A stretch of 64,000 nucleotides of DNA from Amycolatopsis vancoresmycina (GCF_000716785.1 NZ_JNYY01000009.1:1-64000), one strand, 5' to 3'. Shown: positions 7,371-16,409, counted from the first letter of the stretch. Numbers and translations: made by a program. The notes: generated by a model from the sequence alone, not told the origin.

Positions 7371-9062
7371 ATGACGATCGACCCGAAGCCCCGCAGCCGC
7401 ACGGTGACCGACGGGATCGAGGCCGCGCCCGCGCGCGGCATGCTCCGCGCCGTCGGGATGGGGGACGGCGACTGGCAGAAGCCGATCATCGGCGTCGCCA
7501 GCTCGTGGAACGAGATCACGCCGTGCAACCTGTCGCTGGACCGGCTGGCCCAGGCGTCGAAGGAAGGCGTGCACGCGGCCGGCGGCTACCCGCTGCAGTT
7601 CGGCACCATCTCGGTGTCCGACGGCATCTCCATGGGCCACGACGGCATGCACTTCTCGCTGGTCTCCCGCGAGGTCATCGCCGACTCGGTCGAGACGGTG
7701 ATGCAGGCCGAGCGGCTCGACGGCTCGATCCTGCTGGCCGGCTGCGACAAGTCGCTGCCGGGCATGCTGATGGCCGCCGCGCGCCTCGACCTGGCGTCGG
7801 TGTTCCTCTACGCGGGCACGATCGCCCCCGGCTGGGTGAAGCTCACCGACGGCACCGAGAAGGACGTCACGCTGATCGACGCCTTCGAGGCGGTCGGTGC
7901 CTGCCGGGCCGGGCGCATGAAGAACGCCGACCTCGACCGCATCGAACGCGCCATCTGCCCCGGTGAAGGCGCCTGCGGCGGGATGTACACGGCGAACACG
8001 ATGGCGTCGGCGGCGGAGGCCATGGGGATGAGCATGCCCGGGTCGGCCGCGCCGCCGTCCGCGGACCGCCGTCGCGACCACTACGCCCACCTGTCCGGCG
8101 AAGCCGTCGTGGGCCTGCTCGAGAAGGGCATCACCGCGCGGGACATCCTGACGCGCGAGGCGTTCGAGAACGCCATCACCGTCGTCATGGCCCTCGGTGG
8201 TTCGACCAATGCGGTGCTGCACCTGCTGGCCATCGCGCACGAGGCGAAGGTTCCGCTGACCCTCGACGACTTCAACCGCGTCGGCGACCGCGTCCCGCAC
8301 CTGGGCGACCTGAAGCCGTTCGGCAAGTACGTCATGAACGACATCGACCGCCACGGCGGCATCCCGGTGCTGATGAAGGCGCTGCTGGACGAGGGCCTGA
8401 TCCACGGCGACGCGCTGACGGTGACCGGGCGCACGGTGGCCGAGAACCTCGCCGAGCTCGACCCCGATCCGATCGACGGCGAGGTGCTGCGCACCCCGGC
8501 CAACCCGCTGCACCCGACCGGCGGCATCACCATCCTGCGCGGCTCGCTCGCCCCCGACGGGGCCGTCGTGAAGTCCGCGGGCTTCGACACCGCCAACTTC
8601 GAGGGCCCGGCCCGCGTGTTCGAGCGCGAGCAGGAGGCCATGGCCGCGCTGAACGAGGGCCGCATCGAGGCCGGGGACGTCGTGGTCATCCGCTACGAAG
8701 GCCCCAAGGGCGGCCCGGGCATGCGGGAGATGCTGGCGATCACCGCGGCGATCAAGGGCGCGGGTCTGGGCCGCGATGTCCTGCTGCTGACCGACGGGCG
8801 GTTCTCCGGCGGCACCACCGGCCTGTGCATCGGCCACGTCGCCCCCGAGGCGGTCGACGGCGGGCCGATCGCGTTCGTGCGCACCGGCGACCGGATCGCC
8901 GTCGACATCAAGGCGCGGAGCATCGACCTGCTGGTCGACGCCGCCGAGCTGGCCCGCCGCCGCGAGGGCTGGGAGCCGCTGCCGAACAAGTTCGGAGAGG
9001 GCGTGCTCGGCAAGTACGTCAAGCTGGTGCGGTCGTCGTCCTACGGGGCCGTCACGAGCTGA
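7371..9062 (+). CDS. ilvD: Dihydroxy-acid dehydratase
   Basis: The 563-residue enzyme dehydrates 2,3-dihydroxyisovalerate and its methyl homologue in valine, leucine and isoleucine synthesis. Family signatures are present: GCDKSLPGM near residue 124 and CPGEGACGGMYTANTM near 200, which carry the Fe-S cysteines, and the C-terminal DGRFSGGTTG. ATG 7371 was chosen because CGGAGG lies 6 bases upstream; an in-frame ATG at 7335 would add 12 residues. Its 3' end overlaps the convergent ligase gene by 22 bases. Confidence 0.95.
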   Translation: MTIDPKPRSRTVTDGIEAAPARGMLRAVGMGDGDWQKPIIGVASSWNEITPCNLSLDRLAQASKEGVHAAGGYPLQFGTISVSDGISMGHDGMHFSLVSREVIADSVETVMQAERLDGSILLAGCDKSLPGMLMAAARLDLASVFLYAGTIAPGWVKLTDGTEKDVTLIDAFEAVGACRAGRMKNADLDRIERAICPGEGACGGMYTANTMASAAEAMGMSMPGSAAPPSADRRRDHYAHLSGEAVVGLLEKGITARDILTREAFENAITVVMALGGSTNAVLHLLAIAHEAKVPLTLDDFNRVGDRVPHLGDLKPFGKYVMNDIDRHGGIPVLMKALLDEGLIHGDALTVTGRTVAENLAELDPDPIDGEVLRTPANPLHPTGGITILRGSLAPDGAVVKSAGFDTANFEGPARVFEREQEAMAALNEGRIEAGDVVVIRYEGPKGGPGMREMLAITAAIKGAGLGRDVLLLTDGRFSGGTTGLCIGHVAPEAVDGGPIAFVRTGDRIAVDIKARSIDLLVDAAELARRREGWEPLPNKFGEGVLGKYVKLVRSSSYGAVTS

Positions 9063-10399
9063 GCGAGGGCGCGCTTGTCGACCTTGCCGACGTCGGTGAG
9101 CGGCAGCGCGTCGACGAAGGCCACGCGCGCCGGGACGTAGTGCTCTTGGCCGAAGGCTTCCCGCGCGTGGGCTTGGAGGTCGGCTGCCGTGACGGCGCTC
9201 GTCGCCACGACGACGGCGTGCAGCCGGTCGCCGTGGCCGAAGACGGCCGCGCTCCGCACCGCCGGGTGGGTGGCGAGGGCGTGTTCGACGACGGTGGTCG
9301 GGACCTTCGTGCCGTGCTCGCCGACCACGGCGACATCGTCCGCGCGGTCGAGCAGGTAGAGGTACCCCTCGTCGTCGAACCGGCCCAGGTCACCGGTGCG
9401 CAGCCAGCCCGCGCCGACCTCCGGGCCGCCGAGGTAACCGTCCATCATGGACAGTCCGCGCACCTCGACCTCGCCGTCGGCGGTGAGGCGGGCTTCCATG
9501 CCGGGCACGATCCGGCCGACCGACCCCAGCCGCTCCGGGCGGCCGATCAGCTCGGCGGCCGAAATGCTCGCGATCATCGGCGCCTCGGTGAGGCCGTAGC
9601 CCTGGCCGACGACCGGGCCGAAGACGTCGAGGGCCTGCGCGAGCCGGTGCGGCGGCAGCGGCGCGGCGCCGAGGGACAGCGACCGCACGCTGCTGAGGTC
9701 CGTTTCCGGTCGCTTCGGGTGGTCGAGGAGCGCAGCCAGCCGCGGCGGCGTCAGCGAGAGCGTGTCGATGCGGTGTTCCTCGATCGCTTCAAGGACGGCT
9801 CCTGCGTCGAATCCGTCGTGGATGACGACGGTGTCCTGCCGCAGCAGCGTGCCGAGCACGGTCGCGTTGCCGGTCATGTGCGTCATCGGGGCGACCAGCA
9901 GCGTGCGGCCGGGGCCGTCCGGCGACGGCGTGAAGATGTAGGCCATGCCGTCGTAGATGCCGCTGTGGCGGATCAGCTTGGGGGTGCCGGTGGTGCCGCC
10001 CGTGGGGAAGAGCAGGCGGACCGTCTCCGGCGGGTGCAGCGGCTCGGGCTCGCCGTCGAGGTCGGCGAGGGTTTTCGTGTCGCCGCCGGGCCAGTCGCGG
10101 GGCCGGTCGGTGACGACGGTGGCGCCGCTCGCCGCGGCGAGCCGGTCTGCTTTCGGAGCCGATGCCGGGACCAGGAGGACGGTCGCGCCGCGCAGGAGGC
10201 CCGCCAGCTGGACGAGGACCGTCTCGGGCCGGTTGCGCAGGTCGACGGCGAGCGTTTCGACGTCACCCAGTCCGCCGTGCAGGCGGCGCAGCCGGTCCCG
10301 GGCCTGGTGGTAGGTGGTGACGCCGTCACTCGCGTGGAACAGGACGCGGTCACCGCCGTCGTCGAGGGCGGCGAGGACCTTCGCCAGGAAGAAGCTCAC
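9041..10399 (-). CDS. AMP-dependent acyl-CoA synthetase/ligase
   Basis: The 452-residue ANL-family enzyme should activate a carboxylic acid as acyl-AMP. The P-loop motif is FPTGGTTGTPKL (about residue 130), with GYGLTEAPM (about 265), WLRTGDLGRFDDEGYLYLLDRADD and the C-terminal catalytic lysine in LTDVGKVDKRAL. It is shorter than typical family members (500-550 residues) because the N-terminal domain is compact, but all motifs are intact. The start is GTG 10397-10399. It lies 16 bases after the SsgA-family gene on the same strand, so the two may be co-transcribed. The substrate is unknown. Confidence 0.85.
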   Translation of the reverse strand: MSFFLAKVLAALDDGGDRVLFHASDGVTTYHQARDRLRRLHGGLGDVETLAVDLRNRPETVLVQLAGLLRGATVLLVPASAPKADRLAAASGATVVTDRPRDWPGGDTKTLADLDGEPEPLHPPETVRLLFPTGGTTGTPKLIRHSGIYDGMAYIFTPSPDGPGRTLLVAPMTHMTGNATVLGTLLRQDTVVIHDGFDAGAVLEAIEEHRIDTLSLTPPRLAALLDHPKRPETDLSSVRSLSLGAAPLPPHRLAQALDVFGPVVGQGYGLTEAPMIASISAAELIGRPERLGSVGRIVPGMEARLTADGEVEVRGLSMMDGYLGGPEVGAGWLRTGDLGRFDDEGYLYLLDRADDVAVVGEHGTKVPTTVVEHALATHPAVRSAAVFGHGDRLHAVVVATSAVTAADLQAHAREAFGQEHYVPARVAFVDALPLTDVGKVDKRALAQLVTAP

Positions 10400-10415
10400 G
10401 CCCGGGGACGGTAAC

Positions 10416-10829
10416 TCAGTCCTGGTAGGAAAGCTTTTCGATTTCCTCGTCGAAGTCGAACCAGTCGCTCTCGCTGCCCGCCGGGACGACGTCGTAGGTC
10501 CGGTCGAGGAAGGCCGCGATCTCCTTCGCGGGCGCTTCGAGCACGGCGGCGCCGTCGGGGGAGCTCAGCTCCACGACGACCAGCGCCGGGTCGCCGGCCG
10601 GCCCGATCCGCACGTCGCCGTCGCCGCAGCGGCCGAGGAGGCCGTCGGCGAGCAGGTCGCGCCCGAAGAGCCAGCGGACCGCGCTCGGACCGGCGTGCAG
10701 CACCACGGCGACCGCGTACGGGTCACGGGTGTCGTACTCCAGCTCGGCCGGCACCGGCCGCGGGCCGGCCCCGAAGGTGCGGAGGGCGAAGTCGATGTCG
10801 GTACTGATCACGCTGTACGGGTCGGTCAT
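10416..10829 (-). CDS. SsgA-family sporulation/cell-division regulator
   Basis: The protein has 137 residues and matches the actinobacterial SsgA-like family (DPYAVAVVLH, VRWLFGRDLLADGL, then a C-terminal helical region). SsgA-like proteins control septum placement and cell-wall events; SsgB recruits FtsZ in Streptomyces. Which paralogue this is cannot be told from sequence alone. ATG 10827-10829 is preceded by AAAGGCGG. The downstream gene on this strand is the acyl-CoA-synthetase-like gene. Confidence 0.85.
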   Translation of the reverse strand: MTDPYSVISTDIDFALRTFGAGPRPVPAELEYDTRDPYAVAVVLHAGPSAVRWLFGRDLLADGLLGRCGDGDVRIGPAGDPALVVVELSSPDGAAVLEAPAKEIAAFLDRTYDVVPAGSESDWFDFDEEIEKLSYQD

Positions 10830-11149
10830 CGGACCGCCTTTGCTACTCGTCGGTTAACTTCGGTTGCTTCCAGGGATAACCCATAGTCAGTGCAACGCCC
10901 AGCGTTCCGAATAACTTTCACACTCTGGGGTGATCAAGAAGTGTCCGAGGTCACCGTCCGCGTGGCCGATCGGGCAGCTGCCTGACACAGCGTCACCGAA
11001 GGTCACAGGAATTCGGAGCCGCGCGCCCGCCGGATGGGTCCCGGCGGCGGATTTGCGCCGTCCGGGTGGGAAAGGCCACCGGACACAGTCCGTTCCTCGG
11101 TACGGCCGCGAACGCCCCATGAGTCAGGGGTGACGTGGAGGGTGCCGGC
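10830..11149. other. Divergent intergenic region (SsgA-family gene / sigK)
   Basis: No gene is seen in these 320 bases. The half nearest 10830 is comparatively A/T-rich (10850-10930) and should hold the promoter of the SsgA-family gene. A CCGAAT, as in SigK -10 elements, occurs near 10905, but no matching -35 lies at the right distance, so autoregulation of sigK is not supported by this alone. Confidence 0.4.
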
Positions 11150-11746
11150 ATGGGTGAGCGTGGGCGGTTGCGGCTGCCACCGGACGAGGCACCGGCGCCA
11201 GCGCCGAGCGCCGAAGAGCTGCTCGGGCGGGTGGCGGCGGGCGACGAACCGGCGTTCGCGGCGCTGTACGACCTCGTCGCCGGCCCGGTGCTGGGCCTGG
11301 CGACGCGCGTGCTGCGCAATCACGCGCAGGCCGAGGAGGTGACGCAGGAGGTGCTGGTGGAGGTGTGGCGCAAGGCCACGCGGTACGAGCCGGAGCGCGG
11401 CAGCGCGCTGTCGTGGGTGCTGACCATCGCCCACCGCCGCGCCGTCGACCGCGTGCGTTCGCACCAGGCCGGTGCCGACCGCGAGGAGCGGGCCGGCCTG
11501 ATGGACGTGCGGCGGCCGTTCGACGAGGTCACCGAGTCCACTTTGGCCGGTTTGGAGCAGCAGCGGGTGCGGCAGTGCCTGGCCGCGCTGACCGACCTGC
11601 AGCGCGAGTCGATCGTGCTGGCCTACTACAACGGCTACACCTATCCCGAGGTCGCCGAGGTGCTGAAGGTCGCGCCGGGGACCGTGAAGACCCGCATCCG
11701 GGACGGCCTGATCCGGCTGCGCGACTGCCTGGGGGTGGACCGGTGA
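11150..11746 (+). CDS. sigK: ECF sigma factor SigK
   Basis: The 198-residue ECF factor has region 2 at about residues 25-95 (AALYDLVAGPVLGLATRVL, EEVTQEVLVEVWRKA) and region 4 at about 130-190 (LTDLQRESIVLAYYNGYTY, PEVAEVLKVAPGTVKTRIR). The tyrosine-rich YYNGYTYPEVA is typical of the SigK group. ATG 11150 follows GGAGGG; GTG 11135 is possible. The stop overlaps the start of the anti-sigma gene (GTGA), giving coupled translation. In Mycobacterium tuberculosis SigK controls mpt70 and mpt83, which encode fasciclin-domain proteins. A fasciclin gene two genes downstream supports the assignment. Confidence 0.92.
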   Translation: MGERGRLRLPPDEAPAPAPSAEELLGRVAAGDEPAFAALYDLVAGPVLGLATRVLRNHAQAEEVTQEVLVEVWRKATRYEPERGSALSWVLTIAHRRAVDRVRSHQAGADREERAGLMDVRRPFDEVTESTLAGLEQQRVRQCLAALTDLQRESIVLAYYNGYTYPEVAEVLKVAPGTVKTRIRDGLIRLRDCLGVDR

Positions 11747-12423
11747 CCGCCGAACTGCACACGCTGACCGGGGCGTACGCCCTCGACGCGGTGTCCGATG
11801 TGGAGCGTGCCGAGTTCGAACGGCACCTCGGGGCGTGCGCCGCCTGCCGCCAGGAGGTGGCGGAGCTGCGGGCGACCGGTGCGCGGCTGGGCGTGGCCGC
11901 CTCGGCCGACCCGCCGCCGTCGCTGAAGGCGCTGGTGCTCGCCGACGTGGCCCGCACCCGCCAGCTGCCGCCGAAGGTGCCGGTGGTCCGCCGGCTGAGC
12001 CGGGCCAAGACGTGGCAGCTGCGCGTCTCCCTGTTCGGCGCCGCGGCGGCGGCCACGGCCGCGGTCGTCTTCGGCGTGGCCACGACGCCCGCGCCGGTCG
12101 ACTCGGTGCTGTCCGCGCCGGACGCGTCCGCGATCCAGGGCGTCGGCGCGGGACACGCCACGCTCGTCGTCTCGCGCAGCCGCCACCAGGCCGTGCTGCT
12201 CGCGTCGGAGCTGCCCGCGCTCGACGCCGGGCACGTCTACCAGGTGTGGCTGCTCGGCGCCGGGGGCGCGCGGTCGGCCGGGCTGATGACGGCCGAGGCG
12301 TCGCAGCGGATGCTCGTGGCCGAGCTGCCGCCCGACGTCGACCGGATCGGGATCACCGTCGAGCCCGCCGGCGGCTCGGCCGGCCCGACGACCCCCGCCG
12401 TCACCAGGATCTCCCTTGCTTAG
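11743..12423 (+). CDS. rskA: Anti-sigma-K factor RskA
   Basis: The 226-residue membrane anti-sigma factor has a cytoplasmic zinc-type anti-sigma domain at about residues 1-80 with the HxxxCxxC element (HLGACAACRQEV). One membrane segment lies near residues 92-112 (FGAAAAATAAVVFGVATTP), and an extracytoplasmic RskA domain ends the protein (GHVYQVWLLGAGG, then GITVEPAGGSAGPTTP). It should hold SigK inactive at the membrane until regulated proteolysis releases it. GTG 11743 overlaps the sigK stop, and its own 3' end overlaps the next gene by 8 bases. Confidence 0.92.
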   Translation: MTAELHTLTGAYALDAVSDVERAEFERHLGACAACRQEVAELRATGARLGVAASADPPPSLKALVLADVARTRQLPPKVPVVRRLSRAKTWQLRVSLFGAAAAATAAVVFGVATTPAPVDSVLSAPDASAIQGVGAGHATLVVSRSRHQAVLLASELPALDAGHVYQVWLLGAGGARSAGLMTAEASQRMLVAELPPDVDRIGITVEPAGGSAGPTTPAVTRISLA

Positions 12424-13915
12424 GCGCGGGCCGGCCGCCTTGCTGGGGGTCCTGGCGCTCGTGGCGGCGCTGGCGGCGGGGCACCTGGTGGCCGGGTTCG
12501 TCGGCGTCAACGCGTCGCCGTACCTGGCGGTCGGCAACGGCGCGATCGACCTGACGCCGGTGGGGCTCAAGGACTTCGCGGTCCGCACCTTCGGCACCTA
12601 CGACAAGCTCGTGCTGCTGTCGGGGATGGCCGTGGTGCTGGTGCTGGTGGCCGCGGTGGCGGGTCTGCTGTCCCGGCGCACGCCGGTGCCGGGACTGGTG
12701 GTGATCGCCGGGTTCGGGCTGGTCGGGCTCGTGGCCGTGTACGCGCGGCCCGACCTGGACGGTGTCGCGCTGCTCGCGCCGCTGGCGAGCCTGGTCGCGG
12801 GCGTCGGGACGTTCGCCGTCCTGCACCGGCTCGACATCACGCCGGATCGTTCGCGCCGGACGGTGCTGCTGGCGGGCGCCGGCGTGGTCGTGGGCGCCGG
12901 GGTCGCGGGCCTCGGCGGGCAGCTCCTGGCCGGCCGCCGGGACGCGGCGGCGTCGCGCGAAGCGGTCGGGCGGCTCGTCCCGGCCCGGACCGCGCCGATG
13001 ATCCCGGCCGACGCCGACTTCGCGAAGCTGGGCACGCCGACGTTCCTGACGCGCAATGACCGCTTCTACCGCGTCGACACCGCGTTGACCGTGCCGCAGG
13101 TGCGGGCCGAGGACTGGAGCCTGCGCCTGCACGGCCTGGTCGACCGCGAGGTCCGGTACCGCTACGCCGACATCCGGAACCGGCCGCTGGTGGAGCGCAC
13201 GATCACGATGACCTGCGTGTCCAACGAGGTCGGCGGCACCTACGTGTCCACCGCGAACTTCGTCGGCGTCGACCTGGCCGACCTGCTCGACGAGGCCGGG
13301 GTGCGGCCCGGCGCCGAACAGCTCTATTCGTCCAGTGTGGACGGCTGGACCTCCGGCAGCCCGGTCGCCGCGGCGCTGGACCGGGCGCGCGGGGCGATGC
13401 TCGCCATCGGCATGAACGGCGAGCCGTTGCCGATCGAGCACGGTTTCCCGGCCCGGCTGGTCATTCCCGGGCTGTACGGGTACGTGTCGGCCACGAAATG
13501 GGTGACCGACCTCGAAGTCACCACGTGGGACGCGCGGCAGGCGTATTGGCTGAAACGCGGCTGGGGCCGGGAAGCGCCGATCAAGACGGAATCGCGCATC
13601 GACACGCCGAAGGGTTTCGAAACCGTCCCGGCGGGGAAGGTGCGGGTCGCGGGGGTCGCCTGGGCGCAGCACACCGGCATCGCCAAGGTCGAGGTGCGCC
13701 TGGACAACGGACCGTGGCGGGAAGCTGTGCTGTCGCAGGAAGTCAACGTGAACACCTGGCGCATGTGGTGGCTCGAGTTCGACGCCGCACCGGGTGGGCA
13801 CCAGGTCGTCTGCCGGGCGACCGACAAAAGCGGGTACACGCAGACCGAAATGCGCGCCGGGACCGTCCCCGACGGCGCGACCGGGTGGCACAGCATCGCG
13901 TTCACGACACGGTGA
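12416..13915 (+). CDS. Membrane-anchored molybdopterin-dependent oxidoreductase (sulfite oxidase family)
   Basis: The 499-residue protein has several hydrophobic segments in its first 175 residues (starting at about 7, 68, 93, 118 and 150). The sulfite-oxidase-type molybdopterin domain follows (ITMTCVSNEVGG, with Cys near 267 as probable molybdenum ligand, and GFPARLVIPGLYGYVSATKWV). A C-terminal immunoglobulin-like dimerisation domain completes it (GVAWAQHTGIAKVEVRLDNGPW). The start is a TTG at 12416 inside the end of rskA, with AGGA upstream, implying coupled expression with sigK and rskA. The substrate is unknown; repair or redox chemistry of envelope proteins is possible. Location is inferred as membrane-bound with the catalytic domain outside. 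Confidence 0.88.
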   Translation: MLRRGPAALLGVLALVAALAAGHLVAGFVGVNASPYLAVGNGAIDLTPVGLKDFAVRTFGTYDKLVLLSGMAVVLVLVAAVAGLLSRRTPVPGLVVIAGFGLVGLVAVYARPDLDGVALLAPLASLVAGVGTFAVLHRLDITPDRSRRTVLLAGAGVVVGAGVAGLGGQLLAGRRDAAASREAVGRLVPARTAPMIPADADFAKLGTPTFLTRNDRFYRVDTALTVPQVRAEDWSLRLHGLVDREVRYRYADIRNRPLVERTITMTCVSNEVGGTYVSTANFVGVDLADLLDEAGVRPGAEQLYSSSVDGWTSGSPVAAALDRARGAMLAIGMNGEPLPIEHGFPARLVIPGLYGYVSATKWVTDLEVTTWDARQAYWLKRGWGREAPIKTESRIDTPKGFETVPAGKVRVAGVAWAQHTGIAKVEVRLDNGPWREAVLSQEVNVNTWRMWWLEFDAAPGGHQVVCRATDKSGYTQTEMRAGTVPDGATGWHSIAFTTR

Positions 13916-13936
13916 CCTGGATCACCCGAATGGGTG

Positions 13937-13964
13937 CCAAGCCGATTTCCGAGTGGTTCCGAAT
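13937..13964 (+). promoter_or_regulatory. Candidate SigK-dependent promoter
   Basis: CCAAGC (13937-13942) and CCGAAT (13959-13964) are 16 bases apart. The published M. tuberculosis SigK consensus is about CCATCC-N16-17-CCGAAT, so the -10 is exact and the -35 matches four of six. The predicted transcript would start near 13971, about 38 bases before the fasciclin start. A second CCGAAT at 13926-13931 has no suitable -35. Confidence 0.45.
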
Positions 13965-14008
13965 ACCGGGCAAGAAGAAGTTCTCAGCCGCTTACAGGAG
14001 TGATTTTT

Positions 14009-14680
14009 GTGACCAAGCTTCGTGTCGCCGGAATCGGCGTCGCCGCTGTCGCCGCTCTTTCGCTGACCGCGTGCAGCGGTAGCGACACCGCTTCGTCGGG
14101 CAGCTCCAGCAGCTCGATGGCGCCGTCGTCGTCGATGGCCGCGCCGTCGTCCAGCATGGCCGCCGGTGGTTCCGGCGTGACCACCAACGCCGACGTGTTC
14201 GGCCCGGCCTGTTCCCAGCTGCCGCAGGGTTCCGCGCCCGGTTCGCTGGACTCGATGGGCCCGCAGCCGGTCGCCTCGGCGGCGTCGACGAACCCGCTGC
14301 TGACCAAGCTGGTGGCGGCGGTCAAGGCCACCAACCTGGTCGACACGCTGAACAGCCAGGAAGCCATCACGGTGTTCGCGCCGGCCGACCCGGCGTTCGC
14401 CGCGCTGGGCGACGCCAAGTTCAACGAACTGGCCGGCAAGCCCGCCGAGCTCGCGCCGATCCTGCAGTACCACGTGGTCGGCAAGCGTTACGACGCCAAG
14501 GGTCTCGCCGCGGCCGGTTCGGTCGACACGCTCAACACCGCCGGCGGCCCGGTGAAGATCGAGGGTTCGGGCGACAACATGACGATCAACGGCGCGAAGA
14601 TCCTGTGCGGCAACATCCCCACCAAGAACGCCACGGTCTTCGTGATCGACAAGGTGCTGACGCCGGGCACGAACAAGTAA
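14009..14680 (+). CDS. Fasciclin-domain lipoprotein (MPT70/MPT83-like)
   Basis: The 223-residue protein begins with a lipoprotein signal (lipobox LTAC, about residue 22), then a Ser/Ala/Met-rich linker. One FAS1 domain of about 140 residues follows, with ITVFAPADPAFAALGDAKF, ILQYHVVGKRYDAKGL, and the closing ILCGNIPTKNATVFVIDKVL. This is the architecture of mycobacterial MPT83. GTG 14009 has AGGAG 8 bases upstream. It is a likely SigK target, from its position after sigK-rskA-oxidoreductase and the CCGAAT promoter motif. It should sit on the outer face of the membrane. FAS1 domains mediate adhesion; the ligand is unknown. Confidence 0.92.
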   Translation: MTKLRVAGIGVAAVAALSLTACSGSDTASSGSSSSSMAPSSSMAAPSSSMAAGGSGVTTNADVFGPACSQLPQGSAPGSLDSMGPQPVASAASTNPLLTKLVAAVKATNLVDTLNSQEAITVFAPADPAFAALGDAKFNELAGKPAELAPILQYHVVGKRYDAKGLAAAGSVDTLNTAGGPVKIEGSGDNMTINGAKILCGNIPTKNATVFVIDKVLTPGTNK

Positions 14681-15673
14681 TCAGCGTCCCAGGAGCGGTG
14701 CCAGGCGTTCCGCGATGTCGGTGAGGATCTGCACGTAGTCTTCGTGGTCGAAGGTGAACGGCAGGGCGAAAGCCACCTCGTCGATCTCGCGGAACGCCTG
14801 GTGCGCGTGCAGCCGCTCGGCGATTTCCGCGGACGTGCCCACGTAGTCGCGGGAAAACAGCATCCGCGCGGGGCCCTGGGGCTCCTTGGTGCGCGGCAGC
14901 CGTTTCTCGGCGTAGGCCTCGTATTTGGCGCGCTGGTCCGGCGTCGCGCTGTCGGTCGGGATGACGACCAGACCCTGCGAGACGCGTCCGGTGGGGTGCT
15001 GCTCGCGGAACGTCCGGATGTGCGAGAGCTGGATTTCGGCGAAGTCCGTGCTCTCGCCTTCGGCCTTGACCACGCTGCTGGTCAGGAAGTTCATCCGGTG
15101 CTTGCCGGCCCACTCCGCCGAGCGCAGGCTCGCGCCGCCGTACCAGAGGCGGTCGCCGAGGCCGGGGGACTGCGGCTGGACCCGGTCGGAGAACACCTCG
15201 AAGCCCTGGGCGCCGCTGAACCCGGTGGCCGGCTCGCCGCGCACGAAGTCCAGCAGCCGCTGCACGCGGCCGTAGGAGAAGTCCTCGACGTCCGCGCTGT
15301 CCGGGTAGAGGGCGTGCTTGACCTCGTCCCAGCGCATCGGCGGCCCGACGCTGAGCCCCGGGTTGAGCCGCCCGCCGGAGAGCAGGTCGACGGTGGCGAG
15401 GTCCTCGGCGAGCCGCAGCGGGTTCTCCCAGCCGAGCGGGATCACGGCGGTGCCGAGCTCGATCCGGCTGGTCCGCTGCGACGCGGCGGCCAGCACGGCG
15501 ACCGGCGAGGAGATGCCGTACTGGAGGTGCCGGTGGCGCACCCAGGCGCTGTCGAACCCGAGCTGTTCACCCAGTTCGATGATTTCCAGGGTGGACTCGT
15601 GGCCCCGGCGCGGGTCGGCGGCGTCGAACAGGCCGATGGTCAGGAAGCCGAGCTTCCGCAGAGGTCGTGACAC
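14681..15673 (-). CDS. LLM-class flavin-dependent oxidoreductase
   Basis: The 330-residue enzyme belongs to the luciferase-like monooxygenase superfamily. Seen are the N-terminal strand LGFLTIGLF, the DSAWVRHRHLQYGISSPVAVLAAA region, IELGTAVIPLGWENPLRLAED and LWYGGASLRSAEWAGKH. Members use FMN or F420, usually with a separate reductase; the sequence does not decide which. GTG 15671-15673 gives the family length. The stop abuts the fasciclin stop (convergent), and the TetR gene lies upstream on the same strand with 44 bases between. The substrate is unknown. Confidence 0.87.
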   Translation of the reverse strand: MSRPLRKLGFLTIGLFDAADPRRGHESTLEIIELGEQLGFDSAWVRHRHLQYGISSPVAVLAAASQRTSRIELGTAVIPLGWENPLRLAEDLATVDLLSGGRLNPGLSVGPPMRWDEVKHALYPDSADVEDFSYGRVQRLLDFVRGEPATGFSGAQGFEVFSDRVQPQSPGLGDRLWYGGASLRSAEWAGKHRMNFLTSSVVKAEGESTDFAEIQLSHIRTFREQHPTGRVSQGLVVIPTDSATPDQRAKYEAYAEKRLPRTKEPQGPARMLFSRDYVGTSAEIAERLHAHQAFREIDEVAFALPFTFDHEDYVQILTDIAERLAPLLGR

Positions 15674-15717
15674 GGTTCGATTTTGCCCCGCTGGGCGGGG
15701 TTGTCCCAATCAGTGGA

Positions 15718-16371
15718 CTACCGCAGCCGGTCGAGGCCGTCGAGGATGACGTCGAGGCCGAATTCGAACTCCGCCTGGTCGTCGCACCACCCCAGGGTCG
15801 AGTCCGGGTCGTCGTGGGCGATCTCGCTGAGCATCCCGGTCAGGTTCGGCAGCTGCCAGACCAGGTCGACCGGCACGTCCGCCGACTGGCCGGCGTTCGG
15901 GTCGAACAGCTCCTGGCTGAAGCCGAGCGCGCGGCTGCCGAGGGCGTGCAGCGCGTGGTGCACCAGGTCGTAGGTGAACCCGCCGGCGCGCATCAGCCCG
16001 ACCAGCGCGTCGTAGTAGCGCAGGACCTCGGTGCTCGTCGACGACCGCGTCTCGAACAGCTCCGGCGCCCAGCGGTGCCGGAGGAACACCTGCCGCGCGG
16101 TGAGGATCCGCTCCCGCACGGCCGCCTTCCACTCCGGTGCCGGCTCGACGTGGCCCACGGCCTCGTTGATCTCGCCGGCCACGACGTCGACGATGCCGTC
16201 GAGCACGTCTTCCTTCTTGGCCACGTGGTAGTAGAGCGACATCGCCTCGGCGCCGAGCTCTTCGGCGAGGCGGCGCATGGTCAGCGCCCGCAGCCCGTGC
16301 TGGTCCGCGAGGTCCACTGCCGCGCGCAGGACGCGCTCGCGGCTGAGGGGCATCCGCGCGTCGGTCGTCAC
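15718..16371 (-). CDS. TetR-family repressor, probably of the adjacent oxidoreductase
   Basis: The 218-residue protein has an N-terminal helix-turn-helix (RVLRAAVDLADQHGLRALTM, then RRLAEELGAEAMSLYYHVAKKEDVL) and a C-terminal ligand-binding domain of the tetracycline-repressor type. GTG 16369-16371 is chosen as the start because the helix-turn-helix begins 10 residues later. It is divergent from the quinone-oxidoreductase-like gene. The 100 bases between them carry strong palindromes, so local repression of both genes is likely. The inducer is unknown. Confidence 0.88.
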   Translation of the reverse strand: MTTDARMPLSRERVLRAAVDLADQHGLRALTMRRLAEELGAEAMSLYYHVAKKEDVLDGIVDVVAGEINEAVGHVEPAPEWKAAVRERILTARQVFLRHRWAPELFETRSSTSTEVLRYYDALVGLMRAGGFTYDLVHHALHALGSRALGFSQELFDPNAGQSADVPVDLVWQLPNLTGMLSEIAHDDPDSTLGWCDDQAEFEFGLDVILDGLDRLR

Positions 16372-16409
16372 CCACAAGATCGTACAAGGTAAGACGCGGT
16401 TGACGTTCT

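Noticed and set aside
10890..10915. SigK promoter before sigK itself (CCGAAT near 10905)
   Set aside because: No CCATCC-like element at 16-17 bases upstream and about 245 bases to the start codon.
13980..14000. GCCGCTTACAGGA before the fasciclin gene resembling the IS terminus at 79-91
   Set aside because: The match is short and one end only, with no transposase or second repeat nearby; it coincides with the ribosome binding site.
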